Of a DNA stretch of 9,713 nt, positions 1 to 6,118 are shown piece by piece. Where the stretch lies: contig CAZHAJ010000069.1 of NCBI GenBank assembly GCA_964530215.1, positions 1 through 9,713 of the forward strand, in the 5' to 3' direction. The notes beneath the pieces are model-generated. The model saw nothing but the letters and a program-made list of their open reading frames with translations. It did no database searches and was not told the origin of the DNA. The translations under genes and the position numbers were made by a program. This DNA is from JAAXTT01 sp964530215 (lineage in GTDB: Bacteria; Bacillota; Desulfotomaculia; Desulfotomaculales; Desulfocucumaceae). Every line of letters starts with the position of its first letter. Position 1 is the stretch's first letter.

Positions 1-1346
1 ATTCTGTGAGTGATGACGGACTTGTCTGGACCGTGAAATTAAAGAAAGATGTCCAGTTTTCTGATGGTGCAGCCCTTACAGCCGCAGATGTTGTATTTAC
101 CTTTGAAACTGCAGCCGAGAGCAGTTCTGTTGTGGACTTGAGCGCAATGGAGAGCGTTAAAGCCTTAGATGACTATACAGTGCAATTTAAGTTAAAAAAT
201 CCTCAGTCAACCTTTATAAATACACTGATTAACACCGGGATAGTCCCGAAACACGCATACAGTGATGATTACTCTCAAAAACCCATAGGCTCCGGACCCT
301 TTAAGTTTGTTCAATGGGACAAAGGTCAACAGCTTATAGTTGAAGCAAACCCGTTATATTACGGAAATAAACCTTTCTTTAAGAAGATTACCTTTCTGTA
401 TTTAAGTGAAGAAGCTGCTTTTGCGGCTGCCCAATCCGGAACAGTTGATGTAGCAGGCATTGTTCCATCATATGCGGGACAAAGCGTATCCGGCATGCAG
501 CTTGTACCTGTGGAAAGCATTGATAATCGAGGTATTATGTTCCCATATGTCAGACCCGGTGAGACAACAAAGGACGGCTATCCAGTGGGAAATGAGGTTA
601 CATCCGACGTATCAATCAGAAAGGCAATTAATATTGCTGTGGACAGACAGGAACTTGTGGATGGCATACTAAACGGACATGGCTCCCCTGCTTACTCGGT
701 ATGTGATAAAATGCCATGGTGGAATCCAGATACAGTTATTAAAGATGCAGATATACAAGGAGCTAAAGAGATACTGGCTGATGGCGGATGGAAGGACAGT
801 GACGGAGACGGTATTTTAGAAAAAAATACCGTAAAAGCAGAATTTAATCTAATCTATCCTGCCAACGACCAGATCCGTCAATCCCTTGCCATTGCTGTAG
901 CAGATAAAGTTAAACAGATTGGAATAAAGATAAATGTTGACGGAAAAAGCTGGGATGATATGGAAAAACTTATGCACTCCAACGCCGTTGTTTTCGGATG
1001 GGGAAGTCATGACCCTATCGAGATGTATAATTTGTACAGCGGACTGTATCGAGGAGTAGATTACTACAACCCCGGCTACTATATAAATGCAACTGTTGAT
1101 GAGTACCTAAATAAAGCTATGTCTGCAGCCAATGAAACTAAGGCCAATGAATACTGGAAAAAGGCCCAATGGGACAGCAGCACAGGTTTTAGTGCCCTCG
1201 GAGATGCACCTTGGGCTTGGCTGGTTAATTTGAAACATTTATATCTGGTTCGGGAAGACCTTAACATAGGTAAACAAAAAATTCATCCCCACGGTCATGG
1301 TTGGCCTTTAACCGATAATATTGAAGAATGGCATTGGGATAGATAA
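1..1346 (+). CDS. ABC transporter substrate-binding protein, family 5 (peptide/nickel type), 5' truncated
   Basis: Extracytoplasmic solute-binding protein that delivers ligand to the permease pair encoded directly downstream. The reading frame is open from position 3 and runs off the left edge, so the signal peptide, lipobox and first part of the protein (roughly 70-100 residues judging from family length) are missing; the GTG at 6 is only the first start-like codon in view, not the true start. Visible family hallmarks are DGLVWTVKLKKDVQFSDG near the left edge, GSGPFKF near residue 100 (counting from position 6), and the family's common DSDGDGILE turn at residues 264-272. The C-terminus is rich in His and Trp (HPHGHGW, then EEWHWDR), suggestive of metal or metal-chelate binding, but this is inference. 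It ends 13 bases before the first permease. Ligand could equally be a di- or oligopeptide. Confidence 0.9.
   Translation, partial: SVSDDGLVWTVKLKKDVQFSDGAALTAADVVFTFETAAESSSVVDLSAMESVKALDDYTVQFKLKNPQSTFINTLINTGIVPKHAYSDDYSQKPIGSGPFKFVQWDKGQQLIVEANPLYYGNKPFFKKITFLYLSEEAAFAAAQSGTVDVAGIVPSYAGQSVSGMQLVPVESIDNRGIMFPYVRPGETTKDGYPVGNEVTSDVSIRKAINIAVDRQELVDGILNGHGSPAYSVCDKMPWWNPDTVIKDADIQGAKEILADGGWKDSDGDGILEKNTVKAEFNLIYPANDQIRQSLAIAVADKVKQIGIKINVDGKSWDDMEKLMHSNAVVFGWGSHDPIEMYNLYSGLYRGVDYYNPGYYINATVDEYLNKAMSAANETKANEYWKKAQWDSSTGFSALGDAPWAWLVNLKHLYLVREDLNIGKQKIHPHGHGWPLTDNIEEWHWDR
808..832 (+). repeat. Intragenic perfect inverted repeat (10-bp stem, 5-base loop)
   Basis: ACGGTATTTT at 808-817 is the exact reverse complement of AAAATACCGT at 823-832, with AGAAA between them. 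It lies inside the substrate-binding protein gene, over the codons for the DGDGILE turn. Being A/T-rich it would make a moderate RNA hairpin. No T-run follows, so it is not a standard terminator. It could be chance; no function is claimed. Confidence 0.6.
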
Positions 1347-1350
1347 GGAG
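1345..1350 (+). promoter_or_regulatory. Ribosome binding site fixing the start of permease 1
   Basis: AAGGAG overlaps the stop codon of the binding-protein gene (TAA 1344-1346) and stands 9 bases before the ATG at 1360. This favours ATG 1360 over the in-frame TTG at 1321, which lies inside the upstream gene and lacks a comparable site. Confidence 0.75.
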
Positions 1351-1359
1351 TATCCATGC

Positions 1360-2349
1360 ATGAGTGGAACGATATCGCTGTTAAAATCAACTTTATATAA
1401 AAGCATACGACTTCTTTCCCTTTTAATAGCTTTATGTTTTCTGTCTTTTGCTCTGGTGAGTCAATCCCCTATTGATCCTGTGCAAGCATATGTTGGAGCA
1501 GACATGATGAAGGTAAGCTCAGAACAGCGTGAAAGAATTGCTGAACATTGGGGGCTTGACAAGCCCCCAATGGAAAGATTTTATCTTTGGGGAAAATCTA
1601 TATTAAGCGTTGATATGGGAACCTCTATGATTTATAGAGCACCTGTTATCAGTGTTATAAAGGAACGTTTTCTGGCTTCACTGGCTCTTATGGCGATTGC
1701 ATGGACTATATCCGGTGTCCTAGGTTTTATTATGGGAATAACTGCAGCTATGAAACGTGGGAGCTGGGTTGATAGGTTCATTAAATGGTACAGTCTAACC
1801 TTGGCATCCACACCAACCTTTTGGCTTGGCCTGTTATTGCTTATCGTGTTTTCGGTATGGCTGGGATGGTTTCCGGTGGGAATGGGTGTCCCCGCCGGTG
1901 TACTGGCCGAAGAGGTTACCTTTTTAAGCAGAATCAGACACATCATTCTTCCCGCAATAACCTTAAGCATTATAGGTGTGGCAAATATTGCACTGCACAC
2001 AAGAGAAAAACTGATTGACGTATTGGATAGTGATTATATCTTATTTGCCCGGGCAAAAGGTGAATATGGTTTTAAACTTGTCTGGCGGCACGGACTTCGT
2101 AACATTGCCCTGCCGGCGATAACCCTGCAGTTTGCCTCTTTAAGTGAACTTTTTGGAGGCTCTGTCCTTGCTGAACAGGTTTTCTCTTACCCGGGACTTG
2201 GTCAGGCTACGGTTCAGGCAGGACTTCGGGGTGATATCCCCCTTCTTCTTGGAATAGTTTTGTTTAGTGCTGTATTTATATTTACCGGAAATCTGATAGC
2301 GGACATCATGTATCGGCTGGTGGATCCAAGAATAAGGGAAGTGAATTAA
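1360..2349 (+). CDS. ABC transporter permease, DppB/NikB type
   Basis: One of two inner-membrane subunits forming the import channel. The 329-residue protein has the usual DppB architecture: an N-terminal membrane helix (about 15-35), a soluble loop with the family motif GLDKPP (65-70), then about five more helices (about 104-128, 148-170, 195-212, 250-270, 293-318). The cytoplasmic EAA coupling loop spans about 223-250 (DSDYILFARAKG then RNIALPAIT), and the C-terminus has the typical DPRIRE ending. The ATG at 1360 is chosen because AAGGAG precedes it. The stop at 2347-2349 directly abuts the next gene's start, indicating co-translation with the second permease. The gene carries a striking perfect palindrome at 1546-1572. 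The substrate cannot be told from the permease alone. Confidence 0.93.
   Translation: MSGTISLLKSTLYKSIRLLSLLIALCFLSFALVSQSPIDPVQAYVGADMMKVSSEQRERIAEHWGLDKPPMERFYLWGKSILSVDMGTSMIYRAPVISVIKERFLASLALMAIAWTISGVLGFIMGITAAMKRGSWVDRFIKWYSLTLASTPTFWLGLLLLIVFSVWLGWFPVGMGVPAGVLAEEVTFLSRIRHIILPAITLSIIGVANIALHTREKLIDVLDSDYILFARAKGEYGFKLVWRHGLRNIALPAITLQFASLSELFGGSVLAEQVFSYPGLGQATVQAGLRGDIPLLLGIVLFSAVFIFTGNLIADIMYRLVDPRIREVN
1546..1572 (+). repeat. Perfect 27-base palindrome inside permease gene
   Basis: CATTGGGGGCTTG at 1546-1558 is the exact reverse complement of CAAGCCCCCAATG at 1560-1572, with a single A at the centre. As RNA it would form a very stable GC-rich hairpin with a small loop around GAC. 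It codes for the HWGLDKPPM segment of the permease. The following bases (GAAAGATTTTATC) contain only a short T-run after a gap, so it is a poor intrinsic terminator. It could affect translation or mRNA decay within the operon. Confidence 0.85.
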
Positions 2350-3165
2350 TTGAATCGCAGACAGAAAACCCTGGTTTTTATAGCTTTTTCATCAATGATT
2401 TTGATAGGAATTGTCCTTGCCGGCACTTTTTTGAGCATTGATAGAATAGCTACTAACTTTAACACAAAAAGTTTAGCGCCCTCCCTTTCCTACCCCTTTG
2501 GGACAGACTGGTTGGGACGTGATATGCTGACTCGTACCTTGAAAGGCTTATGCACCAGTATTTATATAGGTATCATAGCCTCCGCGATAAGCGTTACCAT
2601 AGCTTTGATTTTAGGTCTTGGTGCTGCCACCCTTGGAAAAGCTGTGGACAGTGTAATAACCTGGATTATCGACCTTTTTCTTGGGATCCCCCATCTGCTG
2701 GCTTTAATACTTATAGCTTTCACTTTAGGGGGTGGCGCCAAAGGTGTTATTATCGGGGTGGCTCTGACCCACTGGACAAGTTTGGCACGGGTAGTCCGGG
2801 CTGAAGTTTTACAGCTTCGCAATGCCGAGTTTGTACAAATATCAAAACACATGGGGAAAAGTTCACTGTGGATTGCTTTAAACCACATCTTACCTCATCT
2901 GGTACCGCAGCTCCTTGTGGGTTTTGTTCTGCTTTTCCCCCATGCTATTCTTCACGAAGCTGCAGTTACTTTTTTGGGTTTCGGGATTTCTCCTCACAAA
3001 CCCGCCATCGGCATTATTTTATCTGAATCAATGAAGTACCTGTCAACAGGTATGTGGTGGCTTGCATTTTTCCCGGGTCTTGCTTTATTGATTACTGTGC
3101 GGGCTTTTGACATTGTGGGTGAAAATTTCCGACTGCTTATAGACCCTCATAGTGCACATGAATAA
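2350..3165 (+). CDS. ABC transporter permease, DppC/NikC type
   Basis: Second inner-membrane channel subunit, expected to pair with the upstream permease. The 271-residue protein starts with a short cytoplasmic segment and a membrane helix (about 8-29). Next comes the DppC hallmark PFGTDWLGRDMLTR (49-62), then about five further helices, with the EAA coupling loop at about 157-187 (LRNAEFVQISKHMG then LPHLVPQL). The C-terminal GENFRLLIDP is typical of the family. The start is a TTG directly touching the previous stop codon; AGGGAAGTG lies about 10 bases before it, a weak Shine-Dalgarno, so coupled translation is likely. The protein is complete and near normal family length, though on the short side. 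There is no sign of damage. Confidence 0.92.
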   Translation: MNRRQKTLVFIAFSSMILIGIVLAGTFLSIDRIATNFNTKSLAPSLSYPFGTDWLGRDMLTRTLKGLCTSIYIGIIASAISVTIALILGLGAATLGKAVDSVITWIIDLFLGIPHLLALILIAFTLGGGAKGVIIGVALTHWTSLARVVRAEVLQLRNAEFVQISKHMGKSSLWIALNHILPHLVPQLLVGFVLLFPHAILHEAAVTFLGFGISPHKPAIGIILSESMKYLSTGMWWLAFFPGLALLITVRAFDIVGENFRLLIDPHSAHE

Positions 3166-3170
3166 TAAAC

Positions 3171-3177
3171 AGGAGGG
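3171..3177 (+). promoter_or_regulatory. Ribosome binding site fixing the TTG start of ATPase 1
   Basis: AGGAGGG, a near-perfect Shine-Dalgarno, stands 8 bases before the TTG at 3186, in the 20-base gap after the second permease. It supports the non-ATG start; no ATG in this frame lies closer to the conserved N-terminus. Confidence 0.8.
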
Positions 3178-3185
3178 CCTTAAAA

Positions 3186-4100
3186 TTGCTGGAGATTAAC
3201 AATCTTTCAATTTCATTTACACAATACCAGAGGGGTTTGAAGCAAAACACCTTGCAGGTTATCTCCGACTTAAGTATGTCCGTTAAGGAAGGGGAAATAC
3301 TGGCGGTAATCGGTTCCAGCGGTTCAGGCAAGAGCTTGCTGGCCCACGCTATACTGGGGATCTTACCTAAAAATGCAATAACATCTGGATCAATATTATA
3401 TAAAGGTGAAAAACTTACCCCCCAAATGCAAAAAAAACTGCGCGGTAAAGAGATTACTTTAATACCGCAATCTGTAAACTTTCTAAACCCCTTAATGCGT
3501 ATCGGGGCACAGGTATACAGTCCTGACGACAGTAACTGGAAGGAAAAGCAAGAAAAAATATTTGCAAGGTATTCCCTGGACAGTAAGGTTGGCAGACTTT
3601 TTCCCTTTCAACTCTCCGGCGGGATGTTAAGACGTGTGCTTGTGGCTTCAGCTGTGGTGGGCGGGGCTAAGCTTATCATCGCTGATGAACCTACCCCCGG
3701 TCTCCACCCCGAAGTGCTTCAGGAAACACTTCTTCATTTAAGAGAACTTGCCGATGAAGGCTGTGCGGTAATACTAATCACCCATGACATAGGACCTGCC
3801 TTAGATATTGCAGATAACGTCGCCGTTTTGTATTCAGGTACCGTGGTAGAGATTGCACCGTCAAAAGACTTCACCGGCAATGGGGAGTTATTGGGTCATC
3901 CCTATGCCAAGGCACTCTGGTCTGCACTGCCACAAAATGGTTTCTTGCCCATTGCCAGTACACAGCCTTCATACAGCGAACAATTTACCGGATGTCTTTT
4001 TGAACCGCGATGTGCCATGAAAACCTCTGTTTGCATGAATAGTATACCGATAATGAGAGAACTTCGTTCTGGAAAGATAAGGTGTCACAATGCTACTTAG
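3186..4100 (+). CDS. ABC transporter ATP-binding protein, DppD/OppD/NikD type
   Basis: Cytoplasmic ATPase that powers the importer, probably as a heterodimer with the next gene's product. The 304-residue protein has Walker A GSSGSGKS (43-50), Q-loop Gln95, signature LSGGM (143-147), Walker B with catalytic Glu168 (LIIADEPT) and switch His200. The D-loop reads GLHP instead of the usual ALD, with His174 where Asp is normally found. The C-terminal oligopeptide-transporter extension is present: GHPYAKAL (237-244), then Cys270, Cys276, Cys283 and Cys300. The pattern GCLFEPRC matches the cysteine motif that in DppD-type ATPases is known to hold a 4Fe-4S cluster. The TTG start is supported by a strong AGGAGGG. 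Its last 11 bases overlap the second ATPase gene. Confidence 0.92.
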   Translation: MLEINNLSISFTQYQRGLKQNTLQVISDLSMSVKEGEILAVIGSSGSGKSLLAHAILGILPKNAITSGSILYKGEKLTPQMQKKLRGKEITLIPQSVNFLNPLMRIGAQVYSPDDSNWKEKQEKIFARYSLDSKVGRLFPFQLSGGMLRRVLVASAVVGGAKLIIADEPTPGLHPEVLQETLLHLRELADEGCAVILITHDIGPALDIADNVAVLYSGTVVEIAPSKDFTGNGELLGHPYAKALWSALPQNGFLPIASTQPSYSEQFTGCLFEPRCAMKTSVCMNSIPIMRELRSGKIRCHNAT

Positions 4101-4710
4101 TGCAAAAAATATAAGCTTTAAATACCGTAAAGACCCCTGGATTATACGTAATTTTGACCTAGAGATAAACTCCGGCGAAGTGTTGGGTTTATCGGGGCCA
4201 AGCGGCTGTGGCAAAACCACTCTGGCAAAGATCTTGGCAGGCCATTGCTTGCCCGTTACCGGCAGTGTCAAAATAGACGGGAAAGACGTCTCTCAAAAAG
4301 GGTTTAACCCTGTTCAGCTAATCTTTCAACATCCTGAAAAAGCATTAAATCCCCGTTGGCGAATGGATAAAGCCCTAAAGGAAGGCTTTTCTCCTGATGA
4401 TGATTTACTTGCTGCCTTGGGAATAGAAAAAGAGTGGCTGTACAGATGGCCCAATGAGTTATCCGGCGGAGAATTACAGAGATTTTGCATTGCCAGGGCA
4501 TTATCTCCAAAAACCAAATTTCTCATTGCCGATGAAATGACCACCATGCTTGATGCCATAACCCAATCCCAGATTTGGAATGCTGTTTTGGATATAGCAA
4601 AGAAAAATAACATTGGCGTACTGGTGGTAAGCCATGACAATCACCTGCTTAATCACATATGTGATAAAGTGTTGTTGCCGGATACCTTTACATCGGCAGA
4701 TACAAATTAA
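4090..4710 (+). CDS. ABC transporter ATP-binding protein, DppF/NikE type (short)
   Basis: Second ATPase of the importer. The 206-residue protein holds a complete nucleotide-binding domain: Walker A GPSGCGKT (36-43), Q-loop Gln80 in LIFQHPEKALNP, signature LSGGE (124-128), Walker B with Glu149 (FLIADEM), D-loop Asp155 and switch His182 (VVSHD). It ends soon after the switch and lacks the C-terminal extension seen in full-length DppF/OppF proteins and in its partner, so the pair is asymmetric. AAGGTG at 4079-4084 lies 5 bases before the ATG, which overlaps the upstream gene by 11 bases and implies translational coupling. Its stop codon overlaps that of rsgA on the other strand (shared TTAA at 4707-4710). 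No terminator hairpin is visible at the operon end. Confidence 0.9.
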   Translation: MLLSAKNISFKYRKDPWIIRNFDLEINSGEVLGLSGPSGCGKTTLAKILAGHCLPVTGSVKIDGKDVSQKGFNPVQLIFQHPEKALNPRWRMDKALKEGFSPDDDLLAALGIEKEWLYRWPNELSGGELQRFCIARALSPKTKFLIADEMTTMLDAITQSQIWNAVLDIAKKNNIGVLVVSHDNHLLNHICDKVLLPDTFTSADTN

Positions 4711-5789
4711 CTTTTCTTTCTATTCTTTTTTATAAACTTATGTGCTTGTTTCATACCTCCGATACTGCCAAACATTTCATTAATTTTTTCTTTTTCCAGT
4801 TGCTTTGAGTTTAGTGTACTGTATTTCAGTTCTCTTTGAAGCTTTTTGTAGCTCTCTAAACGCTTAATATCAAATTGTCCCTCTTTAATAGCCTCTTTCA
4901 CTGCACATTTTGGCTCATTTTCATGCCGGCAATCTGAAAACTTACATTTGTCGGCTAATTCTTCAATATCCCTAAAAGTTTTTTCTAGATCGGCACTTAC
5001 TATACCTAATTCCCTCATGCCGGGGGTATCTATAGCAACCCCGCCATCGGAAAGCATAATCAATTCCCTGTGAGTAGTGGTATGCCTTCCTTTGCCGTCA
5101 CCCCGTACACTATTTATTTTTAATAGTTCACCACCTGCAAGGGTATTGATGAGGGATGATTTGCCAACCCCCGATGAACCTATAAAGGCTATCGTTTTGC
5201 CTTTTTCAATATATTTTTTTACCGATAGATATCCGTCTTCTGATACCGTGTTTGTAACCAATACATCAATGCCAATGGCAGCAGCTTGCACCTCTGATAT
5301 CTTGCCTTCGATATCATTGCATAAATCTGATTTGGTTAATATCACTACCGGCATTGCCATGCTGTCCCAGGCTATCGAAATATATCGCTCTAATCTGCGC
5401 ATATTAAAATCATTGTCCAAAGACATACAAATAAAAACCGTATCAATGTTAGCGGCTACTATTTGGCTTTCCAATTTCATTCCAGCGGTTTTTCTTCTAA
5501 AACAACTTTTCCTTTGGAGTATATGATGTATAATTGCTGTACCACTTCTGCCATCTATTCTATCCACTAAAACCCAATCTCCCACTGCTGGATAGTTTAC
5601 GGAAGTGGATGATGAATAGTTCATTTTTCCTGAGACCTTGGCTATCATTTCTCCGCCCTCGGCTATTACCTTATACATATCTTGATATTGGGCAGATACC
5701 CGGGCTATATATAATTCTTCTTTATAATTTTTGGCTTCCTCAATAAACTCTTCACTTAAGCCTAAGTTGTACAGATTTACTTTATCCAC
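4707..5789 (-). CDS. rsgA: Ribosome small subunit-dependent GTPase A
   Basis: GTPase that acts late in 30S subunit maturation. The 360-residue protein has an N-terminal OB-fold region (about 25-100), then a circularly permuted GTPase domain whose motifs run G4 TKSDL (152-156), G1 GSSGVGKSS (204-212), G2 HTTTH (236-240) and G3 DTPGM (254-258). A C-terminal zinc-binding segment follows, with Cys282, Cys287, His289 and Cys295 (C-x4-C-x-H-x5-C). The tail is Lys-rich. The GTG at 5789 is chosen because GGGAGG precedes it by 7 bases; the longer frame from ATG 5840 adds 17 residues, lacks its own ribosome site and would read through this one. It is a stand-alone gene with a structured leader, convergent with the ABC operon. 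The role is known from the family; the identification is firm. Confidence 0.95.
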   Translation of the reverse strand: MDKVNLYNLGLSEEFIEEAKNYKEELYIARVSAQYQDMYKVIAEGGEMIAKVSGKMNYSSSTSVNYPAVGDWVLVDRIDGRSGTAIIHHILQRKSCFRRKTAGMKLESQIVAANIDTVFICMSLDNDFNMRRLERYISIAWDSMAMPVVILTKSDLCNDIEGKISEVQAAAIGIDVLVTNTVSEDGYLSVKKYIEKGKTIAFIGSSGVGKSSLINTLAGGELLKINSVRGDGKGRHTTTHRELIMLSDGGVAIDTPGMRELGIVSADLEKTFRDIEELADKCKFSDCRHENEPKCAVKEAIKEGQFDIKRLESYKKLQRELKYSTLNSKQLEKEKINEMFGSIGGMKQAHKFIKKNRKKS

Positions 5790-5796
5790 TGATATT

Positions 5797-5802
5797 CCTC
5801 CC
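5797..5802 (-). promoter_or_regulatory. Shine-Dalgarno of rsgA
   Basis: On the minus strand GGGAGG sits 7 bases before the GTG start at 5789 and decides the start of rsgA. It is complementary to CCTCCC in the leader (minus strand, 5837 to 5832), so it can be buried in a hairpin. Confidence 0.75.
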
Positions 5803-5873
5803 ATTTTAAATAGTAAACTGCTTACTGTATGGGGAGGCATTGGTAAATGTTAAATAACCACCTCCCCATTTAC
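5797..5873 (-). promoter_or_regulatory. rsgA leader with mutually exclusive hairpins (candidate translational switch)
   Basis: Read on the minus strand, the leader holds ATGGGGAGG (5869 to 5861) and its exact complement CCTCCCCAT (5837 to 5829). The stem can extend by TGGT/ACCA with a 3-base bulge. The same CCTCCC can instead pair with the rsgA Shine-Dalgarno GGGAGG (5802 to 5797). A further 7-bp pair, GTAAATG (5873 to 5867) with CATTTAC (5849 to 5843), competes for the edge of the first arm. This resembles a riboswitch or attenuator expression platform: the upstream hairpin would free the Shine-Dalgarno and its loss would hide it. No known ligand-binding RNA family was recognised. The pairing is seen in sequence; the switching is inference. 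Confidence 0.45.
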
Positions 5874-6118
5874 AACAATCTCCGTCGTTAATAATTCAAA
5901 GTTTAGTAACACAAAACACCATTCCTTTCTTGTTTTATAGAGGCACCTAATTTTTTACCTTATATTTAACCCAATACATTTATAATAACAGTTTTGTGCC
6001 TGTTACATAAGTTTTTATTATCTGATTTTATCCTATGCATGTATGAACATCTTGTGGGGGACACAAACTAACATAATTAAAACCTACAGTTCCATGATAA
6101 TATTTCCTTTGTTGCGAG

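Larger units (their letters stand above)
5790..6118. other. Divergent intergenic region between rsgA and the flavoprotein gene
   Basis: This 329-base A/T-rich stretch separates two divergently transcribed genes and should hold both promoters. The rsgA-proximal part carries the hairpin leader. Toward the flavoprotein there is an exact TATAAT at 5981-5986 without a good -35, and a weak pair TTGTGC (5994-5999) and TATTAT (6016-6021) spaced by 16 bases. A small inverted repeat TTGTG/CACAA flanks GGGGA at 6052-6066. AGGCAC (5941-5946) and GTGCCT (5996-6001) form a distant 6-base inverted pair. On the minus strand no convincing promoter was found. The only short frame noted is 6043-6132, which lacks a ribosome binding site. 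Confidence 0.5.

Noticed and set aside
795..821. DSDGDGILE in the binding protein as an EF-hand-like calcium site
   Set aside because: This turn is a recurrent feature of family 5 binding proteins and is not by itself evidence for calcium binding.
1321..1359. In-frame TTG extension of permease 1
   Set aside because: Overlaps the binding-protein gene and lacks a ribosome site; ATG 1360 has AAGGAG at good spacing.
2044..2057. Perfect 14-base palindrome TTTGCCCGGGCAAA in permease 1
   Set aside because: It encodes the very common FARAK part of the EAA loop, has no loop-forming centre, and is explained by the protein sequence and codon choice.
4299..4311. AGGGTT-T-AACCCT inverted repeat in ATPase 2
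   Set aside because: Arms of only 6 bases in coding sequence; expected by chance at this length.
4711..4731. T-rich tract after the ABC operon as an intrinsic terminator
   Set aside because: No GC-rich stem precedes it; the tract is the complement of the Lys-rich C-terminal codons of rsgA.
5077..5526. 149-codon open frame on the plus strand opposite rsgA
   Set aside because: It is antisense to the conserved GTPase domain, has no recognisable protein features, and is a shadow of the real gene.
5790..5840. N-terminal extension of rsgA from ATG 5840
   Set aside because: No ribosome site, not RsgA-like, and it reads through the strong Shine-Dalgarno of GTG 5789.
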